A model generated the notes under the pieces. It had not been told where the DNA came from. It did not search any database and worked only from the letters and a program-made list of their open reading frames with translations. The translations under genes were made by a program, and so were the position numbers. Shown piece by piece: positions 10,674 to 21,586 of a stretch of DNA of 32,880 nt. The stretch is taken from NCBI GenBank assembly GCA_945874855.1, contig CAMCIP010000002.1, forward strand, positions 1 to 32,880, read 5' to 3'. The stretch comes from Brevundimonas vancanneytii. GTDB taxonomy: Bacteria; Pseudomonadota; Alphaproteobacteria; Caulobacterales; Caulobacteraceae. The first letter of the stretch is position 1. Each line of letters opens with the position of its first letter.

Positions 10674-10771
10674 AGGGATCAGGATTTGGGGGCCAGGTTC
10701 CAGGGAGAGACAAGGCAGCGGGGTCCAGAGGCTCGGTTTCCCCAGCCCCTGGACCCTGAAACCTGATCCCT
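10674..10771. repeat. Intergenic inverted phrase-repeat element C filling the ahpC-ahpD gap
   Basis: AGGGATCAGG...GGCCAGGTTCCAGGG and CCCCTGGACCCTGAAACCTGATCCCT are inverted copies; right arm overlaps the ahpC TAG stop. Confidence 0.75.
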
Positions 10772-11324
10772 AGGCGGCGAGCGTCTCGCCGCCGACCGGG
10801 CGGTTGCACGCGCACAGTTCGTCGGTCTGCAGGGCGTCGACGACCCGCAGGGTGTCGGCGGGGGCGCGGCCGACGTTGAGGTTGGTGACGTAGACGTGCT
10901 GCACGACGTTGTGCGGATCGACCACGAAGGTGGCGCGCAGGGCGACGCCCTCTTCCTCGTTCAGAATGCCCAGGTCGCGGGCAAACTTGCCGCCGTTGTC
11001 GGCGAACTGCCAGATCGGCAGCTTGTTGAGGTCGGCGTGGTCGCGCCGCCAGGCCAGTTTGACGAACTCATTGTCGGTCGAGCCGCCCAGGACGACGGTG
11101 TCGCGGTCGGCGAACTCGCGGCCCAGGCGGGCGAATTCGGCGATCTCGGTCGGGCAGACGAAGGTGAAGTCCTTGGGATAGAAGAAGATGACCTTCCACT
11201 GGCCCTCGAAGGAGGCGTTGGTCAGGGTTTCGAAGGCCGAAACGCCGTTTTCCTCATGGTCGTTGAAGCCGGGCTTGACGCCCACGATCCTGAATTCCGG
11301 CAGATGTTGTCCGACGCCGAGCAT
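10770..11324 (-). CDS. ahpC: peroxiredoxin AhpC (actinobacterial-type, C-terminal CxC)
   Basis: FFYPKDFTFVCPTEIAEFA peroxidatic Cys; LQTDELCACNRPVGGETL C-terminal CAC. Confidence 0.93.
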   Translation of the reverse strand: MLGVGQHLPEFRIVGVKPGFNDHEENGVSAFETLTNASFEGQWKVIFFYPKDFTFVCPTEIAEFARLGREFADRDTVVLGGSTDNEFVKLAWRRDHADLNKLPIWQFADNGGKFARDLGILNEEEGVALRATFVVDPHNVVQHVYVTNLNVGRAPADTLRVVDALQTDELCACNRPVGGETLAA

Positions 11325-11443
11325 GGGGCTCTCCGTTTGGGTGCGGGTCAATGATGAGGGGACGCCGCCGGGGAGGGCGACGTGTGCAAGTGCGAAATTG
11401 CGTGTGCGCTGCACAAAGTCAACCATTGGCCGGCGGATTATCG

Positions 11444-11458
11444 ATAGATTTTGCCTAT
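11444..11458. promoter_or_regulatory. Candidate OxyR half-site 1
   Basis: ATAGATTTTGCCTAT vs classical ATAGnTnnnAnCTAT (9 of 10 specified positions), in the ahpC-oxyR divergent intergenic region. Confidence 0.55.
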
Positions 11459-11491
11459 GGTCGGACAAGTCTCGGTCGATGCCTGCGACAT

Positions 11492-11511
11492 AAAGTCAGT
11501 CGATTGACTTT
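11492..11511. promoter_or_regulatory. AAAGTCA-N6-TGACTTT palindrome in ahpC/oxyR control region
   Basis: Perfect 7-bp inverted repeat AAAGTCAGTCGATTGACTTT; half AAAGTCA recurs at about 11415. Confidence 0.45.
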
Positions 11512-11520
11512 GCCTTGGAC

Positions 11521-11535
11521 ATAGATCGTGCCTAG
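11521..11535. promoter_or_regulatory. Candidate OxyR half-site 2, just upstream of oxyR ATG
   Basis: ATAGATCGTGCCTAG (8 of 10 specified consensus positions), similar to half-site 1. Confidence 0.45.
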
Positions 11536-11544
11536 TCAGGAACC

Positions 11545-12444
11545 ATGCTCCCGACCCTGCGCCAGCTCCAGTATCTGAAGCTTCTGGCCGAGCACGCCTC
11601 GTTCAGCCGGGCGGCCGAGGCCGCGCATGTCAGCCAGCCGGCCCTGTCGTCAGGGGTGCAGGAGCTGGAGCGGATCCTGGGCGCGCCGGTCGTGGAGCGC
11701 ACGCGCGGGCGCGTGACCCTGACGGCGGTCGGAGCCGAGGCGGTGCGCCGCGCCGAGGACGTGCTGGCCCGCACCGAGGATCTGGTCGAGGCGGCGCGCA
11801 ACGCCGGCAGGCCGCTGACCGGACGGTTGCGGCTGGGGGTGATTCCGACGGTCGCGCCCTTCCTGCTGCCCCGGCGCCTGCCGGGGTTGAAGGCGGCCTA
11901 TCCGGGATTGAAGCTGTTCATCCGCGAGGACCTGACGCCGCGTCTGGTGGCGGCGCTGAAGGCCGGGCAACTGGACGCGGCGGTGATCGCCCTGCCCTAT
12001 GCCGCGACGGGGCTGGATCACGCCCGCATCGGCGACGACGCCATCCTGGCCGCAGCCCCCGTGGGTCACCGGCTGGATCAGCCGGGCCCCTTGCGCCCCG
12101 GGGCCATGCGGTCCGAGGACCTGATCCTGCTGGAGGACGGCCACTGCCTGCGCGACCAGGCCCTGGCCGCCTTCGACATCGAGGCGCCCAAGGGCGACGA
12201 CGTCTTCGCCGCCAGCAGCCTGCACACCCTGGTGCAGATGGTCTCGTCCGGTCTGGGGGTCAGCTTCCTGCCCGAGATGGCGGTCAAGGCCGGCCTTGCC
12301 GATGACCCGGGCGTGGTGGTGCGCGCGCTGGAAACCGAAGGCCGCGCCCCCGTGCCGCGGCGCGAGATCGTGGTCGCCTGGCGCGCCGGTTCCAGCCGGG
12401 CAGCGGAGGCCCGCCTGCTGGCCGAGGCCTTGAAGCTGGACTGA
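11545..12444 (+). CDS. oxyR: LysR-type hydrogen peroxide regulator OxyR (single-Cys variant)
   Basis: LRQLQYLKLLAEHASFSRAAEAAHVSQPALSSGVQELE HTH; LLEDGHCLRDQAL redox-Cys motif; divergent from ahpC. Confidence 0.9.
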   Translation: MLPTLRQLQYLKLLAEHASFSRAAEAAHVSQPALSSGVQELERILGAPVVERTRGRVTLTAVGAEAVRRAEDVLARTEDLVEAARNAGRPLTGRLRLGVIPTVAPFLLPRRLPGLKAAYPGLKLFIREDLTPRLVAALKAGQLDAAVIALPYAATGLDHARIGDDAILAAAPVGHRLDQPGPLRPGAMRSEDLILLEDGHCLRDQALAAFDIEAPKGDDVFAASSLHTLVQMVSSGLGVSFLPEMAVKAGLADDPGVVVRALETEGRAPVPRREIVVAWRAGSSRAAEARLLAEALKLD

Positions 12445-12555
12445 CGGCCTCATCGGGCGCGACGGCCCCCGTCGACATTGCCAAAAAGACACTGGTCTTC
12501 GCGCGGGGCGGGCGGCAATCCGGCGGGGTTCGTCAATCCTTGAAGCCGACCTGCC

Positions 12556-13089
12556 ATGACCCGTCCCGCCGTCGCCGCCGTCCTCGCCGCCGTCCTGACG
12601 GGCGCGGCCGCCTGCGCCCCCGTCGTCCAGGGCGGTCCGCCGCTGGCCCTGCCGCCCGGCCTGGCCGAGACCGCCCAGGTCGGGACGGTCACCATGTCCA
12701 GCGACTGGTTGCAGGTCGAGGACGACTTCGCTGACACCTTCGTCACGGAGGTCGACGAGGAGATGCAGGCCTGCGCCTATGGCACCTATCGGCTGGACCT
12801 GCGCCTGCATGTCGAGGACGTCCGCCGCGCCGGCCGCCTCGAGGTGGCCGTCACCGGCGAGGGCACGCACGAGATCCGCGCCGTGGCCGAACTGGTCGAT
12901 CCGCGGAGGGACAACCTGATCGTCGGCCGCTATCCCCTGATGGTCGAGGTGGACGCCGGCGGCCGCCTGGCCGGCGTGTTCGGCGACCGGCAGATGATCC
13001 TGGCGGAGGCCTTCGGCCGCGCCCTGTGCGACGCCGCCTTCGCCCGCAACCCCCGCCGACCCGGACCGCACAACGCCACACCGGGCTGA
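12556..13089 (+). CDS. hypothetical lipoprotein
   Basis: 177 aa; MTRPAVAAVLAAVLTGAAAC lipobox; no family recognised. Confidence 0.65.
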   Translation: MTRPAVAAVLAAVLTGAAACAPVVQGGPPLALPPGLAETAQVGTVTMSSDWLQVEDDFADTFVTEVDEEMQACAYGTYRLDLRLHVEDVRRAGRLEVAVTGEGTHEIRAVAELVDPRRDNLIVGRYPLMVEVDAGGRLAGVFGDRQMILAEAFGRALCDAAFARNPRRPGPHNATPG

Positions 13090-13214
13090 GCGGGGCGTCG
13101 ATCCGGGCCCCTGCCCTGGCAGCCGCCGTCGCGGCGCGCCGCATCACATTTCGCGGAACGCCGTTGTGAACGGCGCGGCGGGCGCTAGTCTGGTGCGATT
13201 GTCGGAGGTTGACC

Positions 13215-13577
13215 ATGCGGCCCTTGCCCCTCGCTCTCGCCACGATGTTTGCCCTGTACCTGCCGTCGGTGGCCGTCGCCCAGGTTCGGGCCGCGCCGGC
13301 CGTGCAGGCGCCGGCCCCCCGCATCGAGATCTTCGTGCTCGAACCGGAGTATGAGTCGCTGACCGGGTCGGGTGACCTGTTCGACTGGACCGCCGAGGAC
13401 CGCATCGCCCAGGAGGCGAACGACCAGTGCCGCACAGCCGCCGGCCCCGTCGCCGGCACGACGCGCGCGCTGAGCTGGCGGTTGGGCACGACCATTTCGG
13501 CGCGCGGCACGCCGCCGGGTGCCCCGCAGCCCGGACACCGCTACTTCAAGCGTCTGGTCTGCGAGGTGCGCTACTAG
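13215..13577 (+). CDS. small exported hypothetical protein
   Basis: MRPLPLALATMFALYLPSVAVAQ signal peptide; two Cys in mature part; upstream GGAGG. Confidence 0.6.
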   Translation: MRPLPLALATMFALYLPSVAVAQVRAAPAVQAPAPRIEIFVLEPEYESLTGSGDLFDWTAEDRIAQEANDQCRTAAGPVAGTTRALSWRLGTTISARGTPPGAPQPGHRYFKRLVCEVRY

Positions 13578-13690
13578 CCCGGCCTCCGACCGCCCCGACG
13601 GCGGCGTTTCCCCCTCTGCCCTTTCTGTCGGCGGTGACCGGGAGCTGCGTCTGGATTGACGGCGCGGGCGGCACCGTCCTTCATGGGCGG

Positions 13691-15271
13691 GTGACCCCCA
13701 CCCGCAGAACCGCCTTCACCCTGTTCGGCGCCGGCGCGCTGGGCCTCGCCCCCGGCGCGCCCGCCGCGGCCGTCCAGACACCGCCCGCGCGCGGGGTCGA
13801 GGGTCAGCGCCAGCCCGACCTCGGCGACGGGCGGTTCCTGAATCCGCTCCTCGCGGGCGACCGGCCGGACCCGACGATCCTGAGGGACGGGGACGTCTGG
13901 TACATGACCTTCTCCTCCTTCGAGGCCATCCCCGGTCTGGTGATCTGGCGCTCGGAAGACCTGATCAACTGGACCCCGGTCAGCGCGGCGCTGACCCGCA
14001 ACATCGGCTCGGTCTGGGCCCCTGAACTGACCCGGCACGAGGGGCGCTACTACCTCTATATTCCCGCCCGGACGCCCGAGATGCGGACCATCTGGGTCAG
14101 TTGGGCCGACCGGATCGAGGGGCCGTGGAGCGATCCGGTCGACCTGAACCTGCCCGCGCACATCGACCCGGGCCATGCCGTGGGCGAAGACGGCAAACGC
14201 TATCTGTTCCTGTCGGGCGGTGACCGGGTCGCGCTGGCGGACGACGGCCTGTCGACCGTCGGGCGCGTCGAGCATGTCTACGATCCCTGGCGCTATCCGG
14301 AAGACTGGGACGTCGAGAGCTTCTCGCCCGAGGGGCCGAAGATCCTGCGCAAGGACGGCTGGTTCTACATGATCACCGCCGTGGGCGGGACGGCGGGGCC
14401 GCCGACCGGCCATATGGTCATCATGGCCCGCTCCCGGTCGGTCCATGGGCCCTGGGAGGATCATCCGGGCAACCCCCTCGTGCGGACCGAAAGCCGCGAG
14501 GAGAAGTGGTGGTCGCGCGGTCATGCCACCCTGGTCGAGGGGCCCGGCGGCAGCTGGTGGATGGTCTATCACGGCTATGAGAACAGCTACTGGACCCTGG
14601 GCCGCCAGTGTCTGCTGGATCCGGTGCGCTGGCGGGCCGACGGCTGGCCCGAGGCCCTGGGCGGCGACCTGTCCCGGCCGATCCCGAAGCCTGATCCGGA
14701 CTCGACCGGCGATCATGGCGTGGCGCTTTCGGACGATTTCACCGGCGACCGGCCCGGGCTGCAGTGGAGCTTTCACGACGCCGGGCCGGACGAGGCGAGC
14801 CGGATCCGCGTCGGGGACGGGACCCTGCGGCTCGCGGCCAGGGGGACGGCGCCGAAGGACTCCTCGCCCCTGCTCGTGGTGCAGGGCGAACAGGCCTATC
14901 AGTTCGAGGTCGAGATCGAGATCGATCCGGGCGGCGTGGCGGGCGTCCTGCTGTTCTACGACAGCCAGCTCTATTGCGGTCTCGGCTTCGACGCCGGACG
15001 GTTCGTGACGCATCAGTTCGGTCTGGAGCGGGGACGACCGCCCAATCCGCACGGCCGGCGGATGTGGCTGCGGGTGACCAACAACCGGCACATCGTCTCC
15101 TTCCACCACAGTGGGGACGGCGAGACCTGGGCCAGGTTCGATCGCCAGATGGAAGTGTCCGGCTACCACCACAATGTGCGCGGCGGCTTCATGTCGCTGA
15201 GGCCCGGCCTGTACTCGGCCGGGACGGGCGAGGCGCGGTTCCGTCGGTTCCGCTATCGCGCCCTGCCATAA
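13691..15271 (+). CDS. glycoside hydrolase family 43 protein with Tat-like signal (GTG start)
   Basis: FLNPLLAGDRPDPTILRDGDVWYMTFSSFEAIPGLVIWRSEDLINW; SVWAPELTRHEGRYYLY; C-terminal beta-sandwich-like domain; TRRTAFTLFGAGAL signal. Confidence 0.9.
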   Translation: MTPTRRTAFTLFGAGALGLAPGAPAAAVQTPPARGVEGQRQPDLGDGRFLNPLLAGDRPDPTILRDGDVWYMTFSSFEAIPGLVIWRSEDLINWTPVSAALTRNIGSVWAPELTRHEGRYYLYIPARTPEMRTIWVSWADRIEGPWSDPVDLNLPAHIDPGHAVGEDGKRYLFLSGGDRVALADDGLSTVGRVEHVYDPWRYPEDWDVESFSPEGPKILRKDGWFYMITAVGGTAGPPTGHMVIMARSRSVHGPWEDHPGNPLVRTESREEKWWSRGHATLVEGPGGSWWMVYHGYENSYWTLGRQCLLDPVRWRADGWPEALGGDLSRPIPKPDPDSTGDHGVALSDDFTGDRPGLQWSFHDAGPDEASRIRVGDGTLRLAARGTAPKDSSPLLVVQGEQAYQFEVEIEIDPGGVAGVLLFYDSQLYCGLGFDAGRFVTHQFGLERGRPPNPHGRRMWLRVTNNRHIVSFHHSGDGETWARFDRQMEVSGYHHNVRGGFMSLRPGLYSAGTGEARFRRFRYRALP

Positions 15272-15276
15272 GGGAT

Positions 15277-15302
15277 GGGCCGGGGGATCGCGCCCCCGGC
15301 CC
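15277..15302. terminator. Hairpin between convergent GH43 and acnA (candidate bidirectional terminator)
   Basis: GGGCCGGGGG-ATCGCG-CCCCCGGCCC perfect 10-bp stem; no T-tract. Confidence 0.6.
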
Positions 15303-15325
15303 TCCGTTCACTCAGGCGGCGTGGC

Positions 15326-18022
<2,697 letters not shown>

Positions 18023-18208
18023 GTGGAGGCTTCCTCTGGTCATTGCCGCCCGACGATCCGGTTGCGCCTTCTCGCGCCGTTCGACGGGGCGCACAGGTCC
18101 CCGCCGCGCGCGGTTCGGGCCTGCTGCGGCGAGGCCGGTCATAGAGCGCGGGCGCGCGGTCGTCCATCGGTCCCTGAATGTGTCCCGGAAATTGCGAGCG
18201 CTTCTCAG

Positions 18209-18832
18209 ATGATCGGGGCCCTGACCGTCCAGGACCTGGCCGTGGCGCGGGGCGAGCGGACCCTGTTCCGCGACCTGTCCTTCACGCTCGCCGCCGGCGA
18301 GGCCGCCCAGCTGACCGGGGCGAACGGGGCGGGCAAGACCTCGCTGCTGCGGGCGGTCGCCGGCCTGCTGCGGCCCGCGGCGGGGGAGATCGCCTTTCAG
18401 GGGCCCGACGGCGGCGCGCTGGAGGCGGCCGCCGCCCGCGGCCGGGGCGTCCAGATGCTGGCGCATCAGGAGGGATTTCGCGGCGGCCGCACGGCGCGGG
18501 CCGAACTGGGATTCCAGGCCGGCTGGTTCGGGGCCGAGCCGGCCGCGATCGCAGCGGCCGCCCGGCGGCTGGACCTGACGCCCCTGCTGGATCTGGAGGT
18601 GCGGGTGCTGTCGGCCGGACAGCGGCGGCGGCTGGCGCTGGCGGCCCTGGTCGCGGCGCGCCGGCCCCTGTGGCTGATGGACGAGCCCCTGGCCCCGCTG
18701 GACGCGCGCCGCCGGGCCCAGGCCGCCGAGGTGATGGCCGAGCATCTGGCGCAGGGCGGCCTGATCCTGTCGGCGGTGCACGATCCCCTGCCGATCCCGG
18801 CCCGCACCCTGACCGTGGGGCAGCCGGCATGA
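18209..18832 (+). CDS. ccmA: cytochrome c biogenesis heme exporter ATP-binding protein CcmA
   Basis: Walker [46 protein letters not shown]; followed by ccmB with ATGA overlap. Confidence 0.93.
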   Translation: MIGALTVQDLAVARGERTLFRDLSFTLAAGEAAQLTGANGAGKTSLLRAVAGLLRPAAGEIAFQGPDGGALEAAAARGRGVQMLAHQEGFRGGRTARAELGFQAGWFGAEPAAIAAAARRLDLTPLLDLEVRVLSAGQRRRLALAALVAARRPLWLMDEPLAPLDARRRAQAAEVMAEHLAQGGLILSAVHDPLPIPARTLTVGQPA

Positions 18833-19494
18833 GCGCCTTGCTGCATCTGTATCGCCGCGAACTGGCCCTTCTGTGGTCGGGCGGGGGCGGGCCGCTGCTG
18901 GCCTGCGGCTTCGCCCTGGCCGTGACGGCGGTGCTGCCCCTGGCCATCGGCTCGGACCCGGACCGGCTGGGCCCGGTGGCCGCCGGCCTGACCTGGACGG
19001 TGCTGGCTCTGGCCTCCCTGCTGTCGCTGGAGCGGCTGTTCGAACGCGACCACGACGACGGGGCCCTGGACCTGCTGGCGCTGGGGCCGATCCCGCTGGA
19101 GGCGGTCTTCGCGGTCAAGACGGCGGCGCAGTGGACGGCGGTCGGCCTGCCGCTGGCGGTGACGGCGCCGGTCGCGGCCCTGTCGCTGGGGCTGGACCCG
19201 GCCCTGGCGCCGCTGACGGCCCTGGCCGCGGCGATCGCCGGGCTCGGCTTCGCGGCCGTCGGAGGGCTGGCGGCCGCCCTGTCGTTGGGCTCACGACGCG
19301 GCGGCCTGCTGATCGCGGTGATCGCCCTGCCGCTGTTCGCCCCGCCGGTGATCTTCGGTGCGGGGGCGGTGGCGCGGGCGCAGGAAGGTCTGCCGCCTGG
19401 CCCGGCGCTTGCGCTTCTGGCCGCCTATGCCCTGGCGGCCGCGGCCCTGTCGCCCTTCGCCGGGGCTGCGGCGATCCGCAGCGCCCAGGACTGA
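18829..19494 (+). CDS. ccmB: heme exporter protein CcmB
   Basis: [42 protein letters not shown]; multi-TM. Confidence 0.93.
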   Translation: MSALLHLYRRELALLWSGGGGPLLACGFALAVTAVLPLAIGSDPDRLGPVAAGLTWTVLALASLLSLERLFERDHDDGALDLLALGPIPLEAVFAVKTAAQWTAVGLPLAVTAPVAALSLGLDPALAPLTALAAAIAGLGFAAVGGLAAALSLGSRRGGLLIAVIALPLFAPPVIFGAGAVARAQEGLPPGPALALLAAYALAAAALSPFAGAAAIRSAQD

Positions 19495-19502
19495 GCCCGA
19501 TC

Positions 19503-19727
19503 TCAGGCCTTCTTGACGAACTCGGTGCGCAGGACCAGCCCGCGCACCCGGTCGACATGGGCCTCGATCTCCTCCGGGTCGCCGGTCAGGCGGATCGACT
19601 TGACCAGAAGGCCGCGCTTCAGCGTCACGCCGCCGGAGCCCTTGACCTTGAGATCCTTGATCAGGGTCACAGAATCCCCGTCGGCTAGGGCATTGCCGTT
19701 GGCGTCGCGCACGACATCCTCGCTCAT
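19503..19727 (-). CDS. PhnA/YjdM-like alkylphosphonate utilization domain protein
   Basis: VVRDANGNALADGDSVTLIKDLKVKGSGGVTLKRGLLVKSIRLTGDPEEIEA; 74 aa. Confidence 0.85.
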   Translation of the reverse strand: MSEDVVRDANGNALADGDSVTLIKDLKVKGSGGVTLKRGLLVKSIRLTGDPEEIEAHVDRVRGLVLRTEFVKKA

Positions 19728-19824
19728 GGTCTCGCCTTCCTCGTCCGGCCCGGGCCGCGACCGGTGGGCGCGGCGGCTGGGACGCCGTAGCGTGAACCGC
19801 AAGAGCCCGCTAGGAAGCGATCCG

Positions 19825-20547
19825 ATGTTCGGTCTGGCCAATCCCGAGCGCTTCATGCGCTTTTCCGCCCCCCTGACGGCGCCCGCCTGGGGTCTCGCGG
19901 CGGTTCTGCTGGCCGTCGGGACCTGGCTGTCGTTCCAGGCGCCGCCCGACTATCAGCAGGGCGACGGCGTGCGGATGATGTTCGTCCATGTCCCGGCCGC
20001 CACGCTCGGCCTGATGGCCTATGGGGCGCTGGGTTCGGCCTCGCTGGCCGCGCTGATCTGGCGTCATCCCCTGGCCGATGCCGCCGCCCGGGCGGCGGCC
20101 GTGCCCGGGGCGACCTTCACCTTTCTGGCCCTGGTCACCGGCGCCATCTGGGGCAAGCCGATGTGGGGCGTGTGGTGGACCTGGGGCGACGCGCGGCTGA
20201 CGTCGGTGCTGGTCCTGTTCCTGTTCTATCTGGCCTATATGGCGCTGAGGTCGGCGATCGAGGACGAGGCCCGGGCGGCCCGCGCCGCCGCCGTTCTGGG
20301 GGTGGTCGGCCTGATCAATCTGCCGATCGTGAAATTCTCCGTCGACTGGTGGAATACGCTGCACCAGCCCGCCAGCCTGCTGCGCGCCGACGGGCCGGCC
20401 ATGACCGCGGCCTATCTGGCGCCCCTGCTGACCATGATGGCGGGCTATGCGGCCCTGTTCCTGGCCGTCTGGCTGACGGGCATCCGCACCGAGATCCTGG
20501 GCCGCCGGGTGCGGACCCTGGCGGCGCGACGCGCGGCGGAGGCCTGA
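19825..20547 (+). CDS. ccmC: heme transporter CcmC
   Basis: VRMMFVHVPAA; GKPMWGVWWTWGDARLTSVLVLF tryptophan-rich WWD motif; VDWWNTLHQPAS. Confidence 0.95.
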   Translation: MFGLANPERFMRFSAPLTAPAWGLAAVLLAVGTWLSFQAPPDYQQGDGVRMMFVHVPAATLGLMAYGALGSASLAALIWRHPLADAAARAAAVPGATFTFLALVTGAIWGKPMWGVWWTWGDARLTSVLVLFLFYLAYMALRSAIEDEARAARAAAVLGVVGLINLPIVKFSVDWWNTLHQPASLLRADGPAMTAAYLAPLLTMMAGYAALFLAVWLTGIRTEILGRRVRTLAARRAAEA

Positions 20548-20690
20548 TGGACGCGCCCGGAACCTATGTCGAATACGTCGCCGCCGCCTGGGGCGTCAGC
20601 GCCCTGTGCCTGGCCGTGGTGGCGGGCCGCGCCCTGATGGCGGCGCGGCGCGTGCGGGCGCGCCTGCGCGAACTGGAGGACGGCGAATGA
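20547..20690 (+). CDS. ccmD: heme exporter protein CcmD
   Basis: 47 aa single TM protein YVEYVAAAWGVSALCLAVV...; TGATG overlap with ccmC, ATGA overlap with next gene. Confidence 0.85.
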   Translation: MDAPGTYVEYVAAAWGVSALCLAVVAGRALMAARRVRARLRELEDGE

Positions 20691-21238
20691 GCCGCTGGCT
20701 GGCCCTTCTGCCCCTCGTCGTGCTGGTGGCCCTGGCGGTGCTGTTCATCGGCTGGTCGCTGAAGCGCGATCCGGACGTCAAGCCCGACGCCATGGTCGGT
20801 CAGCCCGTCCCCGAGACCGTCCTGCCCCTGCTGACGGCCGACGGCGCCCCGGCCATGCTGGACCTAAAGACGGCGGGTCGCGGCCGGCCCATGCTGATCA
20901 ATGTCTTCGCCAGCTGGTGCGCCCCCTGCCGGGCCGAGCACCCCCTGCTGATGCAGGCCCGGGCGGACAGCGTCGCCATCGTCGGCGTGGCCTACAAGGA
21001 CCGGCCGGAGGACACCCGCGCCTTCCTGACCGAGCTGGGCGATCCCTTTGCGCTGGTGCTGGTCGACGCCGAGGGCGACGCCGGGCTGGACCTGGGCATC
21101 ACCGGTGCGCCGGAGACCTTTGCGGTCAATGCCACGGGCACGGTGGTGGCCAAGCACGCCGGCGCCCTGACCGACCCGGCCGACGTCGACCGTCTGGTCC
21201 GGGCCATGACGGCGCCTGCTCCCCAGGCCCGGCGTTAA
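20687..21238 (+). CDS. ccmG: DsbE/CcmG family thiol:disulfide oxidoreductase
   Basis: N-terminal TM; LINVFASWCAPCRAEHPLLMQ; GITGAPETFAVNATGTV. Confidence 0.93.
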   Translation: MSRWLALLPLVVLVALAVLFIGWSLKRDPDVKPDAMVGQPVPETVLPLLTADGAPAMLDLKTAGRGRPMLINVFASWCAPCRAEHPLLMQARADSVAIVGVAYKDRPEDTRAFLTELGDPFALVLVDAEGDAGLDLGITGAPETFAVNATGTVVAKHAGALTDPADVDRLVRAMTAPAPQARR

Positions 21239-21273
21239 CCCTTTCTGGAGGGTTGGTCGTTAACCTTGCGGTC

Positions 21274-21525
21274 ATGACCACGATCGGCCCCGCCTCCGCC
21301 CAGATCTTCGCCCGGCCCACGACGACGCCCGCCGGGAACCCTGCCTCGGACGGCGCGCGCGCGGCCCAGACGGCCTTCTTCCGGGCCGCGCTCGGGGCCA
21401 GTGCACCCGTGGCGCCGATCGCGCCCGTCGCCGCCGCGCCGCAGACCCAGCGGACGGCTCCGACCGAAGACGCGTCGGTCGCCCGCGGACCGCGGCCGGG
21501 GGCCCTGCTCGACATCCGGGTCTGA
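21274..21525 (+). CDS. hypothetical Ala/Pro-rich small protein
   Basis: 83 aa ORF on the coding strand after ccmG; start uncertain, no recognised domain. Confidence 0.4.
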   Translation: MTTIGPASAQIFARPTTTPAGNPASDGARAAQTAFFRAALGASAPVAPIAPVAAAPQTQRTAPTEDASVARGPRPGALLDIRV

Positions 21526-21586
21526 CGGGTTCGCAGGCGGCGGCTTCTGTGGTCAACAGGGGCGTCGCACGCCGCGCCCGGACCGC

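Noticed and set aside
13574-15172. 532-aa minus-strand ORF
   Set aside because: Antisense to GH43, no recognisable motifs.
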